From JANPBY01 sp963851405 (GTDB taxonomy: Bacteria; Actinomycetota; Actinomycetes; DATJPE01), in NCBI GenBank assembly GCA_963851405.1, contig CAWKPB010000006.1:372001-436000 (forward strand): a stretch of DNA of 64,000 nt, written 5' to 3'. Shown piece by piece: positions 7,492-15,349 of this stretch. The notes beneath the pieces are model-generated. The model made no database searches. It worked only from the letters and a program-made list of their open reading frames with translations, and was not told the DNA's origin. A program made the position numbers and the translations under genes. The stretch's first letter is position 1. The number at the start of each line of letters is the position of its first letter.

Positions 7492-9597
7492 TCAGCGAAC
7501 GCCTGCTGCGTCCATCCCGCGAAGTTCCTTCTTCAGTTCGCCGATCTCATCTCGGAGCCGGGCAGCCAGCTCGAATTGCAGGTCGGCGGCCGCGGCGTGC
7601 ATCTGATCGGTGAGCTGCTGGATCAGATCGGCGAGATCCGCCCGAGGCATCTCTGCTAGTTGGCGCGCGTGCCGACCCACGTCCGACCCTCGCCCAAGCC
7701 CGGGGACTACAGCCTTCCCACGACTTTGCGAACGCCCGGAACCGAGCAGCGCCTCCGTGTCCGCGTCCTCGCGGGCGATGAGGTCGGTGATGTCAGCGAT
7801 CTTCTTGCGCAGTGGCTGCGGGTCGACCCCGGCCTCCAGGTTGTAGGCCACCTGCTTCTCCCGGCGACGGTTCGTTTCTTCGATGGCCTGGGCCATCGAA
7901 GGAGTGATCTTGTCTGCATACATGTGCACCTGCCCCGACACGTTGCGCGCCGCCCGCCCGATGGTCTGGATCAGCGAGGTGGCCGAGCGTAGGAATCCCT
8001 CCTTGTCGGCGTCGAGAATCGAGACCAACGAAACCTCGGGCAGATCGAGACCCTCACGGAGCAAGTTGATGCCCACGAGTACGTCGAACTCCCCCATGCG
8101 CAACTCACGCAGCAATTCGACTCGTCGCAACGTGTCGACCTCGCTGTGCAGATAGCGCACCCGTATCCCAAGCTCCAGGAGGTAGTCCGTGAGGTCTTCG
8201 GACATCTTCTTGGTGAGCGTGGTCACCAGGATCCGCTCGTGCTTGTCGGCCCGGTCTCTGATCTCATGCACAAGGTCGTCGATCTGCCCCTTGGTCGGTT
8301 TCACGACGACCTCCGGATCGATCAGCCCCGTTGGCCGGATGATCTGCTCGACGAAGCCGTCGCCGCGGCCCAGCTCGTAGGGACCTGGGGTGGCCGACAG
8401 ATAGACGGTCTGCCCGATTCGCTCGAGGAACTCGGCCCAGCGCAGCGGCCGGTTATCCATGGCCGACGGCAACCGAAACCCGTGATCGACCAGGGTCCGC
8501 TTGCGGCTCATGTCGCCCTCGTACATGCCCCCGACCTGCGGGACCGTCACGTGGGACTCGTCGATGACCAGGAGGAAGTCCTCGGGGAAGTAGTCGAGCA
8601 GCGTGTGCGGCGGCGTTCCCTGGCCCCGGCCGTCAATGTGCCGGCTGTAGTTCTCGATCCCGCTGCAGGACCCCACCTGGCGCATCATCTCGATGTCGTA
8701 TGTCGTGCGCATGCGCAGCCGTTGGGCCTCCAGCAACTTCCCCTGACGCTCCAACTCGGCCAGCCGCTCGGAGAGCTCGGACTCGATGCCGCCGATCGCG
8801 CGGTGCATCCGCTCAGGGCCGGCTACGTAGTGGCTCGCGGGAAAGACCCGGAGCTCGACATCCTCCGTGAGGACCTCGCCGGTGAGGGGATGCAGCGTCA
8901 TCAGGCGCTCGACTTCGTCGCCGAACATCTCGATGCGAACGGCGTGCTCTTCGTAGACCGGGAAGATCTCGATGGTGTCGCCGCGGACCCGGAAGGTCCC
9001 GCGGGTGAAGGCCAGGTCGTTGCGCGTGTATTGCACGTCGACGAAACGCCGCAACAGCGCGTCGCGCTCCACCGTGTCCCCGATCCGCAAGGTGACACTT
9101 CGCTCGAGGTACTCCTGCGGCGTCCCCAGCCCATAGATGCAAGAAACGCTCGCGACCACCACGACATCGCGTCGAGTGAGCAGGCTGTTGGTCGCAGAAT
9201 GCCTCAGCCGCTCGACCTCGTCGTTGATCGAGGAGTCCTTCTCGATGTAGGTGTCGGTCTGCGGGACGTACGCCTCCGGCTGGTAGTAGTCGTAGTAGCT
9301 CACGAAATACTCGACTGCGTTGTTGGGCAGCAGCTCGCGAAACTCATTGGCCAGTTGGGCGGCCAACGTCTTGTTGGGTGCCAGCACCAGAGTGGGACGC
9401 TGCAGACGTTCCACGAGCCACGCGGTTGTCGCGGACTTCCCGGTGCCGGTCGCCCCGAGGAGGACCACGTCCTTCTCCCCGGCCTCGATCCGGCGCTGAA
9501 GCTCGTCGATGGCTTCGGGCTGGTCTCCGGAAGGGCTGAAGTCGGCCACGACCTCAAAGGGCGCCACCGTACGAACGAGCTCGTTGACCGGTCTCAT
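7492..9597 (-). CDS. uvrB: UvrABC excision nuclease subunit B
   Basis: 701 residues, full length. UvrB is the central helicase-like subunit of nucleotide excision repair; it takes damaged DNA from UvrA and recruits the UvrC nuclease. Walker A is G48-ATGTGK-S55, the beta-hairpin region YYDYYQPEAYVPQTDTYIEK that inserts between strands is intact, the helicase motifs DEAD-like (VIDESHVTV), SATP and QTIGRAARN are present, and the C-terminal UVR domain (LIQQLTDQMHAAAADLQFELAARLRDEI) binds UvrC. ATG at 9597. It sits 41 bases after coaE in the same direction, the arrangement seen in many actinobacteria. Confidence 0.98.
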   Translation of the reverse strand: MRPVNELVRTVAPFEVVADFSPSGDQPEAIDELQRRIEAGEKDVVLLGATGTGKSATTAWLVERLQRPTLVLAPNKTLAAQLANEFRELLPNNAVEYFVSYYDYYQPEAYVPQTDTYIEKDSSINDEVERLRHSATNSLLTRRDVVVVASVSCIYGLGTPQEYLERSVTLRIGDTVERDALLRRFVDVQYTRNDLAFTRGTFRVRGDTIEIFPVYEEHAVRIEMFGDEVERLMTLHPLTGEVLTEDVELRVFPASHYVAGPERMHRAIGGIESELSERLAELERQGKLLEAQRLRMRTTYDIEMMRQVGSCSGIENYSRHIDGRGQGTPPHTLLDYFPEDFLLVIDESHVTVPQVGGMYEGDMSRKRTLVDHGFRLPSAMDNRPLRWAEFLERIGQTVYLSATPGPYELGRGDGFVEQIIRPTGLIDPEVVVKPTKGQIDDLVHEIRDRADKHERILVTTLTKKMSEDLTDYLLELGIRVRYLHSEVDTLRRVELLRELRMGEFDVLVGINLLREGLDLPEVSLVSILDADKEGFLRSATSLIQTIGRAARNVSGQVHMYADKITPSMAQAIEETNRRREKQVAYNLEAGVDPQPLRKKIADITDLIAREDADTEALLGSGRSQSRGKAVVPGLGRGSDVGRHARQLAEMPRADLADLIQQLTDQMHAAAADLQFELAARLRDEIGELKKELRGMDAAGVR

Positions 9598-9638
9598 CCG
9601 GACACCGTACGACTCCGCACCGACAGTCGCCTCACGCG

Positions 9639-10232
9639 TCAGGCCGAGGCTGCGACGAGCTCTCGCCAGAGGGATTCGACAGCGCCCTCCAGGACGTCGA
9701 GCTCGACGGCGTTGTCGACGACGTAGTCGGCGGCTGCTAACCGGGAGGTGCGACTGGCCTGATGGCTCATCCGCGCTCGAATATCGGCCTCGGTCAGCCC
9801 TCGGTCCGACAGCCGCTCAACCCGGACCTCGTCGGGTGCATCCACGACAACCACCACGTCATAGGCACCCTCCATGTCGTTTTCCACGAGCAGGGGGATG
9901 TCGAAGACGACAACCGCGTCTTCGGGTAGATCAGCAACGAGAGCCGCCGTTTGTGCCGCAACTACCGGGTGGACGATGGCGTTGAGCGACCGAAGCTGCT
10001 CGGCATCGCCGAAAACACGCTCGGCAAGACGGGAGCGGTCCAAGCTGCCATCGGCGGCTAGGACCTCGGCGCCGAAGGTTTCCACGACCGCCGCCAAACC
10101 CTCGCTGCCGGGCGCTACGGCATCCCGGGCTAGACGGTCCGCATCGATGATCGTGGCACCGAGGCGCCGGAGCAGCTCGGCCACGGTGGACTTCCCCGCG
10201 CCGATGCCGCCCGTCAGGCCAACCCGAAGCAT
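9639..10232 (-). CDS. coaE: Dephospho-CoA kinase
   Basis: 197 residues. Catalyses the last step of coenzyme A synthesis, phosphorylating the 3'-hydroxyl of dephospho-CoA with ATP. P-loop GLTGGIGAGKST at the N-terminus, DADRLAR, NAIVHPVV, and the lid region DRGLTEADIRARMSHQ are all typical. I place the start at ATG 10232, which has AGGGTGA a few bases upstream; a TTG six codons earlier is less likely. Short form without the extra C-terminal domain found in mycobacteria. Lies between rpsA and uvrB. Confidence 0.95.
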   Translation of the reverse strand: MLRVGLTGGIGAGKSTVAELLRRLGATIIDADRLARDAVAPGSEGLAAVVETFGAEVLAADGSLDRSRLAERVFGDAEQLRSLNAIVHPVVAAQTAALVADLPEDAVVVFDIPLLVENDMEGAYDVVVVVDAPDEVRVERLSDRGLTEADIRARMSHQASRTSRLAAADYVVDNAVELDVLEGAVESLWRELVAASA

Positions 10233-10257
10233 CCCGTCACCCTGCCCCAACCCGGCT

Positions 10258-10312
10258 GAGGGTGACGTTAGGTACGCGACACGCGGCGCGCCGCGTACGT
10301 TTCGTCACCCTC
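10258..10312. terminator. Large two-step hairpin between rpsA and coaE
   Basis: Outer arms GAGGGTGACG (10258-10267) and CGTCACCCTC (10303-10312) pair perfectly; inner arms GTACGCG (10272-10278) and CGCGTAC (10292-10298) extend the stem. It follows the rpsA stop at 10328 on the minus strand. No T-run follows, and the site is close to the coaE start, so it may be a terminator, a processing site or an RNA stabiliser between the two genes. Confidence 0.5.
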
Positions 10313-10327
10313 TGCGGGGTGGGAGGG

Positions 10328-11833
10328 TCATTCGGACTCGGCCAACTTCTCGCGCAGTGCAGCCAACGCCTCATCGGAAGCCAGGGTCCCCTCGGACGCG
10401 GGAGCCTCCTCCGCCTCGGCGGCCGGCGCCTCGGTCTCCGAGGAATAGGTCGATGCGGTCTCTGCCTCCTTGGCAGCCACTGCCTCGGCCTTCTGAGCCT
10501 CGACGATCTGAACCTGGTGAGCCTCGTGACGCTGAGCGGCCACGGCGTACTGCCGCTCCCACTCCGCCTGAGCCTCTTCGTGGCCCGGCAACCACTCTCC
10601 GGTCTCGGGGTCAAACCCATCCGGGTAGATGTAGTTGCCCTGCTCGTCGTACGAGGCGGCCATGCCGTACAGGGTGGGGTCGAACTCGCCGGCGACTGCT
10701 TCGCCAATCGTTCCTTCGTTCGCCTGCTTGAGGCTCAGAGAGATCCGGCGGCGCTCGAGGTCGATGTCGATGACCTTGACGAACAGATCATCGTTGACCT
10801 GAACGACCTGCTCGGGAATCTCGACATGACGCTCGGCCAGTTCGGAGATGTGAACCAGGCCCTCGATGCCCTCGTCGACGCGTACGAACGCCCCGAAGGG
10901 CACCAGCTTCGTGACCTTGCCCGGCACGACCTGCCCGATCTGGTGGGTACGGGCGAACTGCTGCCACGGGTCTTCCTGAGTCGCCTTGAGCGACAGGGAG
11001 ACGCGCTCGCGGTCCATGTCGACGTCCAGGACCTCGACCGTGACTTCCTGGCCAACCTCGACGACCTCGGACGGGTGGTCGATGTGCTTCCAGGACAGCT
11101 CGGACACGTGCACCAGTCCGTCGACTCCCCCGAGGTCCACGAAGGCCCCGAAGTTGACGATGGAGGACACGACCCCGGGCCGTACCTGACCCTTCTGCAG
11201 GGTCGTCAGGAAATTCTGGCGAACAGCCGACTGCGTCTGCTCCAGCCATGCGCGCCGAGACAGCACCACGTTGTTGCGGTTCTTGTCGAGCTCGATGATC
11301 TTCGCCTCGAGCTTTTGGCCGACGTACGGCTGCAAGTCCCGCACGCGCCGCATCTCAACCAGCGATGCGGGTAGGAAGCCCCGCAGGCCGATGTCGAGGA
11401 TCAGCCCGCCCTTGACGACCTCGATGACCGAGCCCTCGACGATGCCGTCCTCGTCCTTGATCTTCTCGATCGAGCCCCAGGCGCGCTCGTACTGGGCACG
11501 CTTCTTGGACAGGATCAGACGCCCCTCCTTATCCTCCTTCTGCAGGACCAGCGCCTCGACCTCATCGCCCACGGAAACGACCTCATTGGGGTCGACATCG
11601 TGCTTGATGGACAGTTCGCGAGACGGGATGACGCCTTCGGTCTTGTAGCCGATGTCCAGGAGGACCTCGTCGCGGTCGACCTTGACGATGACTCCCTCGA
11701 CGATGTCTCCGTCGTTGAAGTACTTAATCGTCTCGTCGATCGCGGCCATGAAGTCTTCGGCGGTGCCGATGTCGTTGATGGCAACCTGGGGCGTGGGCTT
11801 TGCGGTGGGGGCGAGCTCAGTGATGGACGTCAT
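10328..11833 (-). CDS. rpsA: 30S ribosomal protein S1
   Basis: 501 residues. S1 binds mRNA and helps deliver it to the 30S subunit. Four S1 RNA-binding repeats are visible: starting near DGDIVEGVIVKVDRDEVLLDIGYKTEG, DGIVEGSVIEVVKGGLILDIGLRGFLPAS, KGQVRPGVVSSIVNFGAFVDLGGVDGLVH, and IGQVVPGKVTKLVPFGAFVRVDEGIEGLVH. This is the short four-repeat form usual in Actinomycetota. The C-terminal 130 residues are acidic, Ala/Glu-rich and low-complexity. ATG 11833 begins the conserved sequence; the frame is open further upstream but not conserved. On the chromosome coaE and uvrB follow in the same direction. Confidence 0.97.
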   Translation of the reverse strand: MTSITELAPTAKPTPQVAINDIGTAEDFMAAIDETIKYFNDGDIVEGVIVKVDRDEVLLDIGYKTEGVIPSRELSIKHDVDPNEVVSVGDEVEALVLQKEDKEGRLILSKKRAQYERAWGSIEKIKDEDGIVEGSVIEVVKGGLILDIGLRGFLPASLVEMRRVRDLQPYVGQKLEAKIIELDKNRNNVVLSRRAWLEQTQSAVRQNFLTTLQKGQVRPGVVSSIVNFGAFVDLGGVDGLVHVSELSWKHIDHPSEVVEVGQEVTVEVLDVDMDRERVSLSLKATQEDPWQQFARTHQIGQVVPGKVTKLVPFGAFVRVDEGIEGLVHISELAERHVEIPEQVVQVNDDLFVKVIDIDLERRRISLSLKQANEGTIGEAVAGEFDPTLYGMAASYDEQGNYIYPDGFDPETGEWLPGHEEAQAEWERQYAVAAQRHEAHQVQIVEAQKAEAVAAKEAETASTYSSETEAPAAEAEEAPASEGTLASDEALAALREKLAESE

Positions 11834-12109
11834 GCGGGTGGTTGCTCCGATGCGGACAGGGATCGGACGGTACGGCGCCGGGCGGCTTCGCACCATCAAT
11901 GGACAATGATCGTTACGGCGCGCGGAGGACCCGTGGATCGGACGGCCCGGGTCGAGTCGAAGACAACAACCGTAGACAAGTTCGAGCGCAAGCCTGCTCG
12001 GTCTGAGACACACGCAAGGCCCACAGCGCCGTTGCAGTCTACGTTTGCGCAGGTGAACGGGTCAATTGACGATGATCCCGGCGAGCCGAGCTGGGCCGGA
12101 CGGCGCGCC

Positions 12110-12877
12110 ATGTCCACGTCCGAGGCCACGCGAGCCAGCCGGACGGGCTGGGACCGGATGGCCGAGACGTACCTAGCGGAGCATGGTCCGGCCCTGGGCG
12201 TGGCTTCGCTGCTGTGGGGGCCTGAGGGACTGCGCGAAGACACCGCTGGGCTCTTGGGCGAGCTGAGCGGCCAGCACGTTCTTGAGGTGGGGTGCGGCGG
12301 CGCGCAGGGAAGCCGCTACGTGCGCGCCAGGGGCGCCGTCGCGGTTGGCGTGGATCTATCCGGCCAGCAACTGCTGACCGCACGCGCTCTTGACCACGGC
12401 GAAGGGGTCGAGACACCCGTGGTCCAGGCCGATGCCCTTCGCCTGCCCTTTCGGAGTGCGTCGTTCGACTCGGCGTTCTCCGCCCACGGTGCCGTTGCCT
12501 TCGTCGCTGAGGTCGACGACCTGCATGTCGCCGTAGCCCGAGTTCTTCGCCCCGGCGGTGGCTGGGTGTTCTCAGTGAGCCATCCCATCCGCTGGTGCTT
12601 CCCCGACGATCCTGGCCCGGATGGTTTGGCGGCCGTGTCTTCATATTGGGACGAGACGCCGTACGTGGAGTTGGCTGCTGACGGCCGCCCCATCTATGCC
12701 GAACACCACCGAACCATCGGCCACCACATTCGCGCGCTGCGCGCCGCCGGCTTCACGATCGAGGACATCGTTGAGCCGGAGTGGAACCCGACCGTGACCA
12801 CGACCTGGGGAGGCTGGTCACCGCTTCGCGGCGCAGTCATTCCCGGTACCGCCGTCTTCGTCGCGCGACGCGCCTAG
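12110..12877 (+). CDS. Class I SAM-dependent methyltransferase
   Basis: 255 residues. Motif I VLEVGCGGAQGSRYVR and the acidic strand-2 end VGVDLSGQQL show SAM binding; LPFRSASFDSAFSAHGAVAFV and VLRPGGGWVFSVSHPIRW are the later Rossmann motifs. The C-terminal part (EHHRTIGHHIRALRAAGF, EPEWNPTVTTTWGGWSP) is typical of a methyltransferase found next to rpsA in actinobacteria; substrate unknown. The ATG at 12110 is chosen, but a GTG at 12053 is an alternative start that would suit leaderless translation. Divergent from rpsA and convergent with the DUF3068 gene, whose stop follows directly. Confidence 0.8.
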   Translation: MSTSEATRASRTGWDRMAETYLAEHGPALGVASLLWGPEGLREDTAGLLGELSGQHVLEVGCGGAQGSRYVRARGAVAVGVDLSGQQLLTARALDHGEGVETPVVQADALRLPFRSASFDSAFSAHGAVAFVAEVDDLHVAVARVLRPGGGWVFSVSHPIRWCFPDDPGPDGLAAVSSYWDETPYVELAADGRPIYAEHHRTIGHHIRALRAAGFTIEDIVEPEWNPTVTTTWGGWSPLRGAVIPGTAVFVARRA

Positions 12878-13846
12878 TCAGGCCGCGGCTGCGCCGTCCC
12901 CAGCCGGACGCCGGAGCAAGAACCAACCACCGACGAGGGCCAGGAGGCCCAGCAGCACGGCCACCAGCGGAATCGTCTGCTGGATGAGGTTCAGGCTGCT
13001 CTTGCCATCGGATGCGTTCTCCACCGCGTTGGCCACATTTTCGTCCGTCCACGCCAAGGTGGCATCCAGGAGCAGCAGCGCCTCGGACGACCCGTCCGCG
13101 CCCGCCAGGAACTGCCTCTGCACCTCTTGGCCCCGAAGAATGGCCCCCGTTGTGGGCTCGACCCAGACGGTCCGGACATTGGCGTAGAACCGGGGCGCGA
13201 CCACTGAGGCCTCATCCGGCTGATCAACGAGTTCGCCGGGCACCTCAAGCTCGGCGTACTGAGTCGCTTCGATCGTCTGGACGAACCGATAGGCCTCCAG
13301 CCCGAGGACCTCGTCAGTGCCGTCGAACACCATGGGCAGCGCCGTAGCAAGCGTGCCGTCGAAGTACAGATAGTCCTGCTTCTGGGTCCCAAATCCGAAC
13401 TTGTACGGCGCGATGCCCGCGAAGTCCGTGATGGGCTCGTCGCCCTCCACCGAGTCACAGCAGTTGATCATCTCGGAGGTGTGCCCGTTGAACGCGATGC
13501 GCTCGGTGGAGGCAGTAACGGTGACGCCCTCGGGATCGGTCACGTCTTGGAACGAGTCGTAGACCGTTTGATTGTTCGCGCCCTCGCTGGCCTCCACGTC
13601 AGCCTTCACCCGCCGAACCGAGAGGAGGTCGACGTTGGTCCGGGGGGACAGCGTGCCGGGATCGAAGAGCACCCGGGCAACCCCGCTGGACGGGGAGAGG
13701 CTTACGCCGTCATCGCACAATGGCCCCGGGTCACACGCCAACGGCGCAACTGCCAAGGCGGGCGCGACGACCCACTTGACGGCTGGACCGAACACGAGCA
13801 GGAAGGCTCCCAGCCCAATGAGGACGAACCCGAAGACGCGCTTCAT
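12878..13846 (-). CDS. DUF3068 (PorA-family-like) membrane protein
   Basis: 322 residues. One membrane span at the N-terminus (FGFVLIGLGAFLLVFGPAVKW) and one near the C-terminus (TIPLVAVLLGLLALVGGWFLL) enclose a large extracytoplasmic beta-rich domain with paired cysteines (C38/C44 region and NCCDS). This layout and the APYKFGFGTQKQDYLYFDGTL and ALPMVFDGTDEVLGLEAYRF segments match DUF3068. M. tuberculosis Rv0227c belongs to this family, as I recall, beside an acyltransferase and glycan genes like those found here. It faces a divergent acyltransferase gene. Function not established; a cell-envelope role is inferred from context. Confidence 0.8.
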   Translation of the reverse strand: MKRVFGFVLIGLGAFLLVFGPAVKWVVAPALAVAPLACDPGPLCDDGVSLSPSSGVARVLFDPGTLSPRTNVDLLSVRRVKADVEASEGANNQTVYDSFQDVTDPEGVTVTASTERIAFNGHTSEMINCCDSVEGDEPITDFAGIAPYKFGFGTQKQDYLYFDGTLATALPMVFDGTDEVLGLEAYRFVQTIEATQYAELEVPGELVDQPDEASVVAPRFYANVRTVWVEPTTGAILRGQEVQRQFLAGADGSSEALLLLDATLAWTDENVANAVENASDGKSSLNLIQQTIPLVAVLLGLLALVGGWFLLRRPAGDGAAAA

Positions 13847-14017
13847 CTCACTCCCAACCGTCGTGCCTGGGGCACTTTCTACGCGGACGCTAGCGGAAAT
13901 CGACCGGGCTGGTGAGTTGAACGCTCGCGATGACGGCCCAATTAGTGTCTATGACATTCGCGTGCGGCACACTCGGACCAGCGATCATCGAACGTCTCAC
14001 GCGATGAAAGGGCGCCT

Positions 14018-15349
14018 GTGGCTCTCTCTCGTTCAAGTTGGGCCGGGCCACCTCCGTCGACTGATGGATTCCGACTGGCAGCTTTGGATGCTGTTCGAGC
14101 CATCGGCAGTCTCCTCGTCCTCCTGACCCACGTCGGCTTCCAGACGGGGACGTCGCTTCACGGTTCCGTTGGCGGCCTGTTGGCCCGAATGGATGTCGGC
14201 GTCGCGCTCTTCTTCGTCCTCTCAGGTCTTCTGCTCGCCCTGCCGTGGCTCGAGAACGGCTACAACCTGCGCCGGCAACCCGGTGTGCGCACATACCTCT
14301 GGCGCCGTGCCGTTCGGATCCTCCCTGCGTATTGGGTCGCTGTCATTGCCGCCTTCGTTCTCCTTCCGGTCAATGCCCAACAACCGGCTTCGACCTTCAG
14401 ATCCAACCTTCTGCTCACCCAGATCTACCAACCAGGAGAACTCGTCCCCGGCCTGACCCAGACCTGGAGCCTGTGCACAGAAGTCGCGTTCTACCTGGCT
14501 TTGCCCTTGCTCGGAATTGCGTTGGCACGCGCCCTCCGGACTTGCGGCCTTTGGCTCGCTCTCGCCGTGTGCGGCCTGCTCGCCCTCTCGTCCCTCGGGT
14601 GGGTCGTTCTGGTGGAGACCACCACGTTGTTGGACCGCTCGATCGCGATCTTGTGGTTGCCTGGCTACCTGGGTTGGTTCGCCTCAGGGATGGCGATCGG
14701 CTTGGTCGTGGTGGCAGGTCGGGCCGGACAAAACCCACGCGGCACAGAGCTCCTGAGGGCGGTTTCAGTTGCCCCGTGGACCCTGTGGACGATCGGCTTC
14801 GGGCTGCTCCTCATCGCCTCCACACCCCTGGCTGGGCCACGTGGCTTGGAGAGCTTCTCCTCCGCAGGACAGGCCATCGCAAAGACCACGCTCTACGGCC
14901 TGATCGCGGTGCTCATCGTCCTCCCGGCAACGTTCGGCGCCGGCACGGTCACCTATCGAGCGCTCTGCTCCCGCCCGATGCAGTGGCTCGGACGAATTTC
15001 CTACGGGCTCTTCCTTTGGCACGTAATCGTTCTCGACTTCGCCTTCCGGGGACTAGGAATCGAGCCGTTCACCGGCCACTTCTGGACCGTCCTGGCGGTC
15101 ACCCTGCCGGTTAGCCTTGCCGCCGCCTGGCTGAGCTGGGTCCTCATCGAGCGTCCGGCCCAGCGACTCAGGCACTTCGCCTGGGGAAAGCGGCACGGTC
15201 GCGAGCCCGATCGCCAGCAAGGCGAGCCATTGCGGCCCCCAGAGTTCGCCCGCGTAGCCGGCCCCGCTCCCCCAGGGGTGGAACACAAAGGCCACTCCGG
15301 CACCAACAAAAAGCAGCGCGGCCAGGACGGGACGGAGCCGCCGCAATGA
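14018..15349 (+). CDS. Acyltransferase family 3 membrane protein
   Basis: 443 residues with about ten membrane spans. Integral membrane acyltransferases of this family O-acylate cell-surface sugars. The hallmark N-terminal histidine motif is present (LDAVRAIGSLLVLLTHVGF), then DVGVALFFVLSGLLL and YLWRRAVRILPAYW; the C-terminal WLGRISYGLFLWHV is also typical. GTG 14018 follows GAAAGGG at a good distance. The last membrane span ends near residue 385; the final hydrophilic 60 residues overlap the tail of the AftD-like gene on the other strand (15053-15349), so they may be a read-through tail of little function. Context points to acylation of an arabinan or similar envelope glycan (inference). 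Confidence 0.85.
   Translation: MALSRSSWAGPPPSTDGFRLAALDAVRAIGSLLVLLTHVGFQTGTSLHGSVGGLLARMDVGVALFFVLSGLLLALPWLENGYNLRRQPGVRTYLWRRAVRILPAYWVAVIAAFVLLPVNAQQPASTFRSNLLLTQIYQPGELVPGLTQTWSLCTEVAFYLALPLLGIALARALRTCGLWLALAVCGLLALSSLGWVVLVETTTLLDRSIAILWLPGYLGWFASGMAIGLVVVAGRAGQNPRGTELLRAVSVAPWTLWTIGFGLLLIASTPLAGPRGLESFSSAGQAIAKTTLYGLIAVLIVLPATFGAGTVTYRALCSRPMQWLGRISYGLFLWHVIVLDFAFRGLGIEPFTGHFWTVLAVTLPVSLAAAWLSWVLIERPAQRLRHFAWGKRHGREPDRQQGEPLRPPEFARVAGPAPPGVEHKGHSGTNKKQRGQDGTEPPQ

Noticed and set aside
8146..9726. Long open frame of 526 codons on the plus strand
   Set aside because: It lies wholly antisense to uvrB and coaE. Its product is rich in Leu, Val, Asp and His and has no motif; it is the usual shadow of a high-GC gene.
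11834..12013. N-terminal extension of rpsA by 60 codons
   Set aside because: The extra part is Arg/Pro-rich and not conserved in S1; ATG 11833 begins the normal protein.
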